NCBI GenBank assembly: GCA_050734915.1
Contig: JBOHUX010000125.1
Span: forward strand, 1 to 6,977
Origin: JBOHUX01 sp050734915
Lineage (GTDB): Bacteria > Chloroflexota > Dormibacteria > Dormibacterales > Dormibacteraceae
Length of the DNA stretch: 6,977 nucleotides
Direction of reading: 5' to 3'
Part shown: positions 1 through 6,434 of the stretch, one piece after another
Numbering within the stretch: position 1 is the first letter of the stretch
Layout of the letters: each line of letters begins with the position of its first letter
Translations under genes and position numbers: made by a program
Notes under the pieces: model-generated
What the model was told of the DNA's origin: nothing
What the model saw: only the letters and a program-made list of their open reading frames with translations
Databases searched by the model: none

Positions 1-378
1 GCCCTGGGCGTCCTCGAGGGTGGCGACGAGGCTGCCGCCGGTCAGGGCCAGCGAGCGGTGGCTGCCGGGGGGGAGGGTCGCGGTGCCGTTCAGCATCAGG
101 AGCGGGAATCGCGTGTAGAGCGCGCCCCGCGGGCTCTCGACGGTGACCAGCGTGCTGAGTGGGTTGGCCTCCAGGCGGTACCCGGCCCTGGCCAGCTGAA
201 TGGTGGGACCGTCCGCGGCATAGACCCGGTCCTCAGACTGATCCGCGACCTGGATCCGCCGATCGCCCCCTGCCCGCGCCCGACCGCCACTGGCGGCGGG
301 GCCCAGCAGTGTGCCGGCGATCAGGAGGCTCGCCATCACGCCCAGCGCCGAGCGCCGCCTTCCGGGCAGGGCGCTCAT
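1..378 (-). CDS. Secreted protein of unknown function, N-terminal part (runs off the left edge)
   Basis: An open minus-strand frame of 126 codons runs from an ATG at 378 to the window edge without a stop. The first 36 or so residues look like a signal peptide: a short basic stretch (RRR at 7-9), a hydrophobic core (about 11-28, including ASLLIAGTLL) and small residues ending in ARA at about 34-36. The following mature part (about 90 residues visible) is rich in G, T, S, L and V with alternating hydrophobic residues, suggesting a beta-rich exported domain, but no family is recognisable. The ATG at 378 was chosen because the signal peptide starts there. No good Shine-Dalgarno sequence precedes it. 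It lies 114 bases downstream of the GT39 gene on the same strand, so it could be co-transcribed, and could be an enzyme acting on, or a target of, the glycan made by the cluster. Exported is fairly sure; function is unknown. Confidence 0.62.
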   Translation of the reverse strand, partial: MSALPGRRRSALGVMASLLIAGTLLGPAASGGRARAGGDRRIQVADQSEDRVYAADGPTIQLARAGYRLEANPLSTLVTVESPRGALYTRFPLLMLNGTATLPPGSHRSLALTGGSLVATLEDAQG

Positions 379-492
379 GGGGCGCGCGGCGACCGAGGGG
401 GCGCGGGCGGGGCGGTTGCGGGGATTCTCACGGGTGCCATCTGACCAGCGGTTGATGACCGGAGGCTGAACGTACAACGCGAGATCAGACGG

Positions 493-1947
493 TCAGGTGA
501 CGGTCCTCAGATAGACCCGGTCCCGATGGCTCACGAAGGCCAGTCGGTAGCGCCGCGCCAGGAGGGGCTCGATGTCCGGCCAGAGCCTGGTCGCGCCCTC
601 GGTGGTGACGATGACGCGGGGATCGATGGCGGTCACCCGCGCGGCGACCGCCCGCCCGCTGCCGAGGAGGACCACGTCATTGTAGATGGGCGCCGTGGGC
701 AGGGACACGGGCAGGTCCGCCAGCATGTAGAGCCAGGCGTCGGAGGACCACACGACGGCTCGGGAGCCGGCCAGCCCATGTGCGTGGATCCAGTTCGCGA
801 TCGCCTCGGCGGAGGGTCCCCGCGAGTCCAGGGTCAAGGACCACTCCGCCTCATGTCCGGTGGCCACCGCGTGCGGCCAGGTGAGGTACGCCTCCAGTGC
901 CTTGCTCTCGATCCAGGCGACGCTGGCGAAGACGCTGGTCATCGCCACCCCGGCCACCAGGGGAACCAGCCGGGGGCGGAATCCGCGGAAGGGGAGGGGG
1001 AGGGAGGCGACCGCCAGGATGCCCGGCACGAGGGCGGGAGCCAGGAGGTGGGGATAGTTCCGGTTCGCGATCGCGGGCACCGCCAGGACGGCCGCCGCCC
1101 AGAGCCAGAGGGACCAGACCGGGCGCGCGTCGCGGCGGTTGAGGAACGCGCCGATCAGTGCCAGGGCGGGGCCGGTAGCGCGCAGGGCGAGTCCGGTGTG
1201 TGATCGCGGGACGCTGAATGACGCGTAGCCCCGATAGAAGCCGACCAGCGCGGAGGCGACGTCGGCCGGGCTCGCGACGGCGATCGACGGACCCAGCCAG
1301 GCGGCGGTGACGAGGGCGACCCCGCCGGCATAGAGGAGGATCTCTCGCCGGCGGATCCTCGTGCTGAGGATGATGACGAGCGCGAACGCGCCCGCGTCCG
1401 CGAGGCTGGTCTGCTGGATCCCGATCGCGATCCCGGCCAGGGCTCCGGTCGCCACCGCCCAGCCCCATTGCCACCACCAGGAGGTGGGGGGGCCGGCCAG
1501 GAGCAGCCGGCCGACCAGGATCGCCGCCGCGCACGTGGCGGGAGCGATCAGGAGGCTCTCCGGCACGATCAGCTCGGTGTTGAACAGGGGGAGCCCGAGA
1601 ACGATCCCGAGCGCGATCGTGGCGGCCATGGCGCGTCCGCGACCGAGCAGCCGGTGGGCGATGCCGGCCGCCGCCACCAGCGCGATCAGGCCGGCCAGGA
1701 AGGTCAGCGCGTGGAGGCCCGCCTCGCTGGGACCGAAGAGCCGGATCGGGATCGCCACCAGCCAGATCTGGATGGGGGGCTTGTTGGTCCAGGCCTGCGA
1801 ATAGAGCGCCGCGCCCCGCAGGACCGACCGCGCGGTGGTCGAGTAGCCGGCCTCGTCCGTGTACCAGTGGGGTTCGAAGAAGGAGGGGAGCCGGCAGATC
1901 GCGAACACGGCCACGGCGGCCAGCAGCAAGGCCCGGCGGCGGCGCAC
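493..1947 (-). CDS. GT39/PMT_2-type polyprenyl-phosphate-sugar-dependent glycosyltransferase (polytopic membrane protein)
   Basis: About 484 residues with roughly ten hydrophobic segments. The first segment (about 6-20) leads to an extracytoplasmic loop with YTDEAGY (29-35, acidic D31 E32), then a short stretch to NKPP (55-58) and IWLVAIPIRLFG. This order is characteristic of PMT_2/ArnT-like glycosyltransferases, where the first-loop acidic residue is catalytic and the donor is a polyprenyl-phosphate sugar. NRNYPHLLAPAL (295-306) matches the later family segment before further helices, and the last 130 residues form a soluble domain. Length is in the usual range. The start is uncertain. GTG at 1947 lacks a Shine-Dalgarno sequence; a CTG at 1977 would overlap the upstream stop as CTGA and has purine-rich sequence before it. 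The frame stays open up to 2481, but that part is out-of-frame reading of the upstream gene. The natural donor would be the product of the GT2 enzyme at the head of the operon; the acceptor is unknown. Confidence 0.85.
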   Translation of the reverse strand: MRRRRALLLAAVAVFAICRLPSFFEPHWYTDEAGYSTTARSVLRGAALYSQAWTNKPPIQIWLVAIPIRLFGPSEAGLHALTFLAGLIALVAAAGIAHRLLGRGRAMAATIALGIVLGLPLFNTELIVPESLLIAPATCAAAILVGRLLLAGPPTSWWWQWGWAVATGALAGIAIGIQQTSLADAGAFALVIILSTRIRRREILLYAGGVALVTAAWLGPSIAVASPADVASALVGFYRGYASFSVPRSHTGLALRATGPALALIGAFLNRRDARPVWSLWLWAAAVLAVPAIANRNYPHLLAPALVPGILAVASLPLPFRGFRPRLVPLVAGVAMTSVFASVAWIESKALEAYLTWPHAVATGHEAEWSLTLDSRGPSAEAIANWIHAHGLAGSRAVVWSSDAWLYMLADLPVSLPTAPIYNDVVLLGSGRAVAARVTAIDPRVIVTTEGATRLWPDIEPLLARRYRLAFVSHRDRVYLRTVT

Positions 1948-1973
1948 TCGGTCGGTCGGCAGGGGCGGCGCCG

Positions 1974-2987
1974 TCAGTCCCCGCCCGCCTCGACCGTGTG
2001 GGGCTCGATCGAGGGCTTCGGCGCCGGGACGGTCCGGGTGGCCCCCGAGGAGACCCGGGCGAACAGCACCAGGCCGAGCAGGGCGACGGGCAGCGAAACG
2101 GCAAGGTCGAGGAGGTGGACCGCGAGGCTCGCGGCCAGCGCGCCGGCGAGGCGCCGGCCGAGCAGGAGCAGGGCGGCCGTCCACCACAGCTGGGTCGTGC
2201 CCAGCCCCGCCACGCCCTGGATCGGGAATGCGAGCAGGAGGGTGCGCGTACTGACCGTGAAGGCCGCCTGCCAGAAGGCGAGCGGCATCCCCACCGCCGC
2301 GAAGAGCGCCATGTACTCGAGCACCGAGACCAGGCGTGCCGCCAGGGTGGTGGCGACCATCCCGGCCAGCCGACGGCGGCCACTCATGGCGGCCGCGGCC
2401 TCCTCGAGGCGGGCCGCGGTGCCCGGCATGCGGGGCAGGCGCGCGAGGCGTGCCAGAACCGCGCGCCGCGGCGTCGCCCACAGCATCGCCAGCATCGCAC
2501 CGCCGATCGCCAGGCCGGCCGAGAACATCGCGGCCATCACCGGCGCCGGCAGCGCCACCCCCACCGCGGGGGCCACGAGCAGGGCGATCAGGGCCAGGCT
2601 TGTGAGGTCGAAGCCCCGGGCGATGACCGCCGCTCCGGCTCCTCGAAGGAGCGGGACCTGGGCCGTCCGGCGCAGCAGCCAGACGAAGAGCGCGTCGCCG
2701 AGGATGCCCGGGAGGGCGAGGCTGAGGGCCCAGGCGGTCATGCTCGCTCCGAGGACCGGCGCCATCGCCAGCGGGGGCCGCTGTCCCACGAGCAGGATCC
2801 GGTACCGAACCGCCCGCGCGACCTGGAAGGCGAGCGCGGCCGTCGCGGCCGCGAGCAGGAGCCCCGGGGGCGCGTGGACCAGGAGCCCGCCCACCCTGGC
2901 CGCCGACGTGTGCCTGAGCACGAACGCCAGCAGAACACCGGCGACCACCACGGCGCCCAGGACCCGGATCGCTCGGGACGGGCTCAC
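1974..2987 (-). CDS. Lysylphosphatidylglycerol synthase TM-region / UPF0104 (AglD2-, YbhN-like) flippase-like membrane protein
   Basis: A 337-residue, strongly hydrophobic protein with about eight membrane segments. Family-like features are LPGILGDALFVWLLRR (92-107), where the usual RxGE-like motif is degenerate, ARGFDLTSL (123-131, matching the conserved R-x-x-D segment), and FPIQGVAGLGTTQLWW (254-269), the Gly/Pro-rich segment before the last helices. Proteins of this family occur as the membrane half of MprF and as stand-alone proteins in glycolipid, hopanoid and archaeal N-glycan loci. A role in translocating lipid-linked intermediates is often suggested but seldom proven. The start is GTG at 2987, 12 bases after the sqdB stop, with no strong Shine-Dalgarno sequence, suggesting translational coupling. 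Its stop is at or very close to the start of the GT39 gene. A role in moving or presenting polyprenyl-phosphate sugar to that enzyme is inferred from this context. There is no aminoacyl-transferase domain, so it is not a full MprF. Confidence 0.8.
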   Translation of the reverse strand: MSPSRAIRVLGAVVVAGVLLAFVLRHTSAARVGGLLVHAPPGLLLAAATAALAFQVARAVRYRILLVGQRPPLAMAPVLGASMTAWALSLALPGILGDALFVWLLRRTAQVPLLRGAGAAVIARGFDLTSLALIALLVAPAVGVALPAPVMAAMFSAGLAIGGAMLAMLWATPRRAVLARLARLPRMPGTAARLEEAAAAMSGRRRLAGMVATTLAARLVSVLEYMALFAAVGMPLAFWQAAFTVSTRTLLLAFPIQGVAGLGTTQLWWTAALLLLGRRLAGALAASLAVHLLDLAVSLPVALLGLVLFARVSSGATRTVPAPKPSIEPHTVEAGGD

Positions 2988-2999
2988 TTTCTGTTCAGG

Positions 3000-4265
3000 T
3001 CAGCCGGCCGAATGAGCCGAGATCCCGACCTCCTCGTCCCCGCCTCGCCCCTCCCGGCTCACCAGCACGGGCTTGAACCGCCGGGGCACCGCCCCGCGGC
3101 GGCCGAAGCGCCAGTCGACGTCGGGGAGGTCCAGGAGCGCCGGCCGGATGCGCGACCGGTGCTTCTCGACCGTGCCGATCACGGAGTCGATGAGCGTGTC
3201 GCCCAGGTGGTGCGGCCGGAGCCCCAGGTCGAGGAGCGACTGGTGCTTCGCCTCGTAGAAGTGCCGTTCGCGTTCCACCCGCGGGTTCGCGAGGTGGCTG
3301 ATCGCCGTCTCCATCCCCTGCTCGGCGCGGGCGGCGCGCACGCGCTCGGCGAGCTCCAGGACCGTGAACTGCTGCGTGAACTGGTTGAAGACGCGGTACT
3401 CGCCCGGGTCGGGAGGGTTGTCAAGCGTGATCCGGATGCACGCGACCGTGTCGCGGATGTCGAGCAGTCCCCGCGTCTGGCCGCCCTCCCCGTACACGGT
3501 CATCGGGAGCCCGATCGCGGCCTGCGCGCAGAAGCGGTTGAGGACGGTGCCCCAGATGGCGTCGTAGTCGAACCGCGTCGCCAGCCCCGCGTCCCCGGCC
3601 ATCTCATCGGTCGAGCAGCCGTACACGATGCCCTGGTTGAGATCGGTCGAGCGCAGACCCCAGGTCCGGCAGGCGAAGTGGATGTTGTGGCTGTCGTGGA
3701 CCTTGGAGAGGTGGTAGAAGCTGCCGGGCAGCTTGGGAAAGGGGAGCCGGTCGCTGCGGCCCTCGTGCTCGATGGTGATGAAGCCCTCCTCGATGGCGAT
3801 GTCGGGTGTCCCGTACTCGCCCATGGTGCCGAGCTTGATCAGGTGGCACTCGGGGACGGAATCCCGGATCGCGAAGAGGAGGTTGAGCGTCCCGATCACG
3901 TTGTTGTACTGGGTGACGGCCGCGTGATGGCGGTCGATCATGGAGAAGGGGGCGCTTCGCTGTTCCGCGAAGTGCACGATGGCATCGGGACGGATCTCCT
4001 CCAGGAAGGCGCTCAGCGCCCCGGCGTCGAGCAGGTCCAGCCGGCGCCATCCGATCGTGCGCCCGCTCACCTCCCGCCACCGAGCGATCCGGCTCGGCAT
4101 CGCCCGGATCGGGACCAGGCTGGCCGTGCCGCAGTCCCGGTCCCAGCGGCGGCGCACCAGGCTGTCGGCGGCGATCACGTCATGGCCCTCGGCTGACAGG
4201 TGAAGGCTCGTCGGCCACCCCAGGTAGCCGTCGGCGCCCAGCACCACCACCCTCTTCCGGCTCAT
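3000..4265 (-). CDS. sqdB: UDP-sulfoquinovose synthase (SqdB/SQD1 family)
   Basis: A cytoplasmic extended-SDR enzyme of 421 residues that forms UDP-sulfoquinovose from UDP-glucose and sulfite using bound NAD+. The NAD motif GADGYLGW (10-17) is followed by SLVRRRWD (35-42), EQRSAPFSMIDR (101-112) and QYNNVIGTLNLLFAI (119-133). The active site shows LGTMGEYGTP (145-154) with Thr147, and FYHLSKVHDSHNI (183-195) with Tyr184 and Lys188 of the Y-x-x-x-K pair. DLNQGIVYG (208-216), TVYGEGGQTRGLLDIRDT (256-273), YRVFNQFTQQF (290-300) and NPRVERERHFYEAKH (327-341) all match the SQD1 pattern well, making this the surest protein call in the window. About 30 extra C-terminal residues, rich in R, G and E, extend beyond the plant enzyme fold. 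The start ATG at 4265 overlaps the epimerase stop as ATGA and has a GGAGGAG ribosome site at 4278-4272, spaced 6 bases. No neighbouring SqdX/SqdD sulfolipid synthase is visible. Confidence 0.95.
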   Translation of the reverse strand: MSRKRVVVLGADGYLGWPTSLHLSAEGHDVIAADSLVRRRWDRDCGTASLVPIRAMPSRIARWREVSGRTIGWRRLDLLDAGALSAFLEEIRPDAIVHFAEQRSAPFSMIDRHHAAVTQYNNVIGTLNLLFAIRDSVPECHLIKLGTMGEYGTPDIAIEEGFITIEHEGRSDRLPFPKLPGSFYHLSKVHDSHNIHFACRTWGLRSTDLNQGIVYGCSTDEMAGDAGLATRFDYDAIWGTVLNRFCAQAAIGLPMTVYGEGGQTRGLLDIRDTVACIRITLDNPPDPGEYRVFNQFTQQFTVLELAERVRAARAEQGMETAISHLANPRVERERHFYEAKHQSLLDLGLRPHHLGDTLIDSVIGTVEKHRSRIRPALLDLPDVDWRFGRRGAVPRRFKPVLVSREGRGGDEEVGISAHSAG

Positions 4266-5257
4266 CCTCCACTCCTCCCTTCAGATCGCGGAGCCAGGGC
4301 GGCCGCCGGCGGTGGCGCCTCCTGGCGAAAGCTCGCGAGCGTGACCGCGAGGCCCTCGTCGAGTCCCGTGCGAGCGGTCCAGCCGAGCTCGTCCGCGGCT
4401 CGCCGGACGTCCAGGCAGGCGTCCCGCACCTCGCCCCCACCCATGGGCACGTGAACCGGCGCGAACGGCTGGCCGGTGAGACGGGAGAGGCGGGCGGCGA
4501 CGTCGAGGATCGATGTCGCCATCCCGCTGCCGACGTTCACCACCCCGGTGAGGTCCGATTCGAGCGCTCGCAGCACCGCGTCGACGACGTCCTCGACGTA
4601 GACGAAGTCCCGTGTCTGGGTGCCGGCGCCGCGGATGCGAGGACGGTCCCCCTCGATCAGCCGGGCGCTGTTGATGGCGATCACCCCCGCCTCCCCGGAG
4701 CCGTCCTGGTGGGGCCCGTAGACGTTCCCGAACCGGAGCGCCACCGAGGCCAGCCCAAAGGTCCGCTGGAACATGCCCAGGTACCCTTCACAGGCGAGCT
4801 TGGCGGCGCCGTAGGGGCTGAGCGGATTGGCGGCGGCCGACTCCGGCGTGGGCAGGCGCTCGGCCTGCCCGTAGACGGCCCCTCCCGAGGACGCGAAGAC
4901 GAGCCGTTCCGAGCCCGCGTCCACCGCGGCCTTGAGCAGGGCGACGGTGGCGACCACGTTGGCGAGGGCGTCGCCGGCGGGGTCGCGCAGTGACCGGGAG
5001 ATGCCGCCCTGGGCCGCCAGGTGGACGATCCGCTGGGGCCTGAAGCGGGCGATGGCGTCGCCGGCGGCCGGGGTCGAGAGATCCTCCGGCACCAGCTCCA
5101 CCTCCGCCGGCAGCCCCTGGCCGCAGGCGTGCCTGCCGTCGTCGACGACGAGCACCTGGTGCCCGGTTCGGACCAGCGCCCGCACCGCGTGGATGCCGAT
5201 GAATCCCGCGCCGCCGGTGACGAGGATGCGCGGCGACCGCCGGGTTCGCTCAACCAT
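4262..5257 (-). CDS. NAD-dependent sugar-nucleotide epimerase/dehydratase, GalE-like extended SDR
   Basis: A 331-residue cytoplasmic Rossmann-fold enzyme. It has the nucleotide motif GGAGFIG (15-21), DD at 39-40 at the end of the second strand for NAD selectivity, HLAAQ (79-83), the active-site SSGGAVYG (123-130), Y149 and K153 in PYGAAK, RFGNVYGPHQ (175-184), TRDFVYVEDVVDA (215-227) and NVGSG (241-245). These fit UDP-glucose 4-epimerases and the related UDP-glucuronate/hexosamine epimerases. The exact substrate cannot be read from the sequence, so no symbol is given. The last 20 or so residues are an Ala/Pro/Arg/Gly tail outside the fold. ATG 5257 is the first sensible in-frame start; its ribosome site is weak. 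It lies 63 bases downstream of the GT2 stop and overlaps sqdB by 4 bases, so it is probably translated together with SqdB and supplies a second nucleotide sugar to the same pathway. Confidence 0.88.
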   Translation of the reverse strand: MVERTRRSPRILVTGGAGFIGIHAVRALVRTGHQVLVVDDGRHACGQGLPAEVELVPEDLSTPAAGDAIARFRPQRIVHLAAQGGISRSLRDPAGDALANVVATVALLKAAVDAGSERLVFASSGGAVYGQAERLPTPESAAANPLSPYGAAKLACEGYLGMFQRTFGLASVALRFGNVYGPHQDGSGEAGVIAINSARLIEGDRPRIRGAGTQTRDFVYVEDVVDAVLRALESDLTGVVNVGSGMATSILDVAARLSRLTGQPFAPVHVPMGGGEVRDACLDVRRAADELGWTARTGLDEGLAVTLASFRQEAPPPAAALAPRSEGRSGG

Positions 5258-5320
5258 GCCGGGTCATGGTAGTTCGGGGCCACCTCGCGAAGGGGCCCTC
5301 GCGGGCGTGCACGCAAAGAC

Positions 5321-6130
5321 CTAACAATTTCTTGAAGACGTGCTTGCCCCGCCCCCGCGGGGAGGCTTCCAGGTCCGAGCCAGCCGGACCCGGAGCGTGA
5401 ACAGTTCCCGGACGGCGCGCAGGATGGGCACCAGCCGGCCGCCCGATCTCACCCCGGCCCTACGCGGGTGATGCGGAACCAGCACCTGCTCGACGCGCAG
5501 CCCGGAGCGCCCGGCCTTGAAGAAGAGCTCGGTGTTGAGCAGCGCGGAGCGAGCCAGCAGCGGCGCGGCCGCGTCCAGGACCTCCCTCTTCATCAGCTTC
5601 AGGCCGCAGTCGATGTCGCGCACGCCGATCCCGTAGAGGAGGCGGACGAGGACGTTGAAGACCCCGCTGATGAGAAGCCGGAACCAGGGGTCGGCGCGGC
5701 GCCCGCGAACCCCCGTCACGAGGTCCGCCTCGCCGAGGCGGACGGCGAGGAGCGAGAGGTCGCGGACGTCGAGCTGGCCGTCGCCGTCCACGAAGCCGAC
5801 CACGGCGCCGGTGGCGGCGTTGAGGCCGTCGGCGACAGACCGTCCGTAACCCGACTTGTGACGGTGGCCGACGATGCGGAGGCGCCCCGCCCATGGGCCC
5901 ATCGCGGCCCGCGCGACCTCGACGGTTCCATCGCTGCTCCCGTCGTCGACCAGGATGATCTCGAACGTCGGCGCCAGCCGGACGAGCGTGGCGCAGGCGG
6001 CGGAAACCACGCCGCCGATGCTCAGCGCCTCGTTGTGGGCCGGGATCACGAGGCTCAGGGGCCCGGTGAGTACCGGGGGCGGGTCCGCCGGGGGGGTGGC
6101 AGCCGGGCCGCCGCCGATCGCTCCGATCAT
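5321..6130 (-). CDS. Family 2 glycosyltransferase, DPM1-like (probable polyprenyl-phosphate hexose synthase)
   Basis: A 269-residue GT-A protein. Motifs in order: LVIPAHNEA (27-35), ILVDDGSSDGT (59-69), KSGYGRSVADGLNAA (92-106), the metal-binding DGDGQLD (115-121, in place of the usual DADGQ), TGVRGRR (139-145), RDIDCGLKLM (171-180) and VPHHPRRAGVRSGGR (218-232). This pattern is that of dolichol-phosphate mannose synthase-like enzymes, which move a hexose from a nucleotide sugar to a polyprenyl phosphate and use Mn2+ or Mg2+ at the D-x-D site. There are no C-terminal membrane helices, so it is the short soluble or peripheral type. The start is ATG 6130: GGAGGA sits at 6145-6140, 9 bases upstream. 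The same frame is open to 6463, but that part lacks family sequence and covers the riboswitch and the tRNA. As first gene of the operon it is the direct target of the leader switch. Its product would serve the GT39 enzyme. Confidence 0.9.
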   Translation of the reverse strand: MIGAIGGGPAATPPADPPPVLTGPLSLVIPAHNEALSIGGVVSAACATLVRLAPTFEIILVDDGSSDGTVEVARAAMGPWAGRLRIVGHRHKSGYGRSVADGLNAATGAVVGFVDGDGQLDVRDLSLLAVRLGEADLVTGVRGRRADPWFRLLISGVFNVLVRLLYGIGVRDIDCGLKLMKREVLDAAAPLLARSALLNTELFFKAGRSGLRVEQVLVPHHPRRAGVRSGGRLVPILRAVRELFTLRVRLARTWKPPRGGGASTSSRNC

Positions 6131-6139
6131 CAAGGCAAA

Positions 6140-6174
6140 TCCTCCGCTCGAGTCCGGGGGCTCCGAGCCGAGGT
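6140..6174 (-). promoter_or_regulatory. Riboswitch expression platform: anti-Shine-Dalgarno helix and ribosome site of the GT2 gene
   Basis: The 3' strand of riboswitch P1 can pair with the ribosome-binding region instead. GCTCG (6168-6164) pairs with CGAGC (6150-6146) and CCTC (6173-6170) with GAGG (6144-6141), separated by one G-G mismatch, closing a 13-base loop. Four of the five bases of GGAGG (6145-6141) are then hidden. P1 and this helix both need CCTC(G), so they exclude each other: aptamer formed means ribosome site free, aptamer open means ribosome site blocked. This predicts translational activation by Mn2+, as known for other members of the class. The GGAGGA box is 9 bases from ATG 6130. 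No terminator-like U-run is present. Confidence 0.65.
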
Positions 6175-6270
6175 CTTGCCGCAAGCCGGTCCTGCCGCCG
6201 TCCCGGGTTACACCCCACGGCGGTCCGCGGGTACCAGTCGAGATCGGCGCGAAGGCTACTCCCCTCGCCT
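6167..6270 (-). promoter_or_regulatory. yybP-ykoY (Mn2+-sensing) riboswitch aptamer
   Basis: Read on the minus strand, the leader holds the two hallmark strands of this class: GGGGAGTAGC (6264-6255) and GCAAGACC (6179-6172). The flanking bases CGAGG (6267-6263) and CCTCG (6173-6169) form the expected P1 helix, in the same register as the AAAGG/CCUUU helix of known members. Between them is a strong hairpin, CCGCCGT (6223-6217) with ACGGCGG (6201-6195), with GGG/CCC pairing inside, plus smaller possible helices such as CCG/CGG just before GCAAGACC. The span is about 99 bases, normal for the class. Known members bind Mn2+ between the two conserved loops and mostly control manganese exporters or related membrane proteins; here the first gene is a glycosyltransferase. 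The call rests on consensus recall and hand pairing, not on a covariance-model score. Confidence 0.83.
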
Positions 6271-6276
6271 CGGGCA

Positions 6277-6285
6277 AGGTTAGCA
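6277..6285 (-). promoter_or_regulatory. Candidate extended -10 promoter element for the operon
   Basis: TGCTAACCT on the minus strand resembles an extended -10 (TG, one base, then TAACCT, matching the consensus at 3 of 6 positions). No convincing -35 is visible at the right distance. Its main support is position: initiation about 7 bases downstream would start the RNA near 6270, just before the riboswitch P1 strand at 6267. Weak on sequence alone. Confidence 0.28.
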
Positions 6286-6358
6286 GGCGACGGGCGCTGA
6301 ATTCGGGGCAACCTCGATTCCCCCCGGCCGCGCGTTTGGGTAGCATTGCCTGCGGGGC

Positions 6359-6434
6359 GCGGGAGTAGCTCAATTGGTAGAGCGCAACCTTGCCAAGGTT
6401 GAGGTAGCGGGTTCGAAGCCCGTCTCCCGCTCCA
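6359..6434 (+). tRNA. tRNA-Gly (anticodon GCC)
   Basis: A complete cloverleaf can be folded. The acceptor stem is GCGGGAG (6359-6365) with CTCCCGC (6424-6430); the D stem is GCTC/GAGC (6368-6371 with 6380-6383). The anticodon stem CAACC/GGTTG (6385-6389 with 6397-6401) encloses loop TTGCCAA with anticodon GCC at 6392-6394. The T stem GCGGG/CCCGT (6407-6411 with 6419-6423, one G-U) has loop TTCGAAG. The discriminator base is T6431 and CCA (6432-6434) is encoded. The gene is transcribed away from the glycosyltransferase operon and towards the recombinase remnant, whose last codons lie antisense within it. No clear promoter or terminator is seen around it. Confidence 0.97.

Noticed and set aside
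379..492. Possible promoter for the secreted-protein gene in the 114-base gap (TTGTAC at about 466-461).
   Set aside because: No matching -10 element at a suitable distance could be found.
851..2383. A 510-codon minus-strand open frame.
   Set aside because: Out-of-frame reading of the GT39 and UPF0104 genes, with an Arg/Pro-rich product.
1978..2481. N-terminal extension of the GT39 frame to an ATG at 2481.
   Set aside because: It is an alternative-frame reading of the UPF0104 gene (P/R/G/H-rich); GT39 similarity begins only after about 1947.
1468..3015. A 515-codon plus-strand open frame.
   Set aside because: Low-complexity R/A/S/P-rich translation antisense to the GT39 and UPF0104 genes; no recognisable protein.
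1998..4196. A 732-codon plus-strand open frame.
   Set aside because: Antisense shadow of the flippase-like and sqdB genes in high-GC DNA. Its translation is rich in R, G, E, H and A without any domain, whereas the opposite strand encodes clear families.
5286..5303. Hairpin CGCGA/TCGCG between the GT2 and epimerase genes, considered as a terminator.
   Set aside because: Only 5 pairs with an 8-base loop and no U-run on either strand; more likely a chance GC-rich palindrome.
6175..6185. CTTGC-C-GCAAG palindrome, considered as a repressor operator.
   Set aside because: Its GCAAG half is the conserved aptamer strand GCAAGACC, so the riboswitch explains it better.
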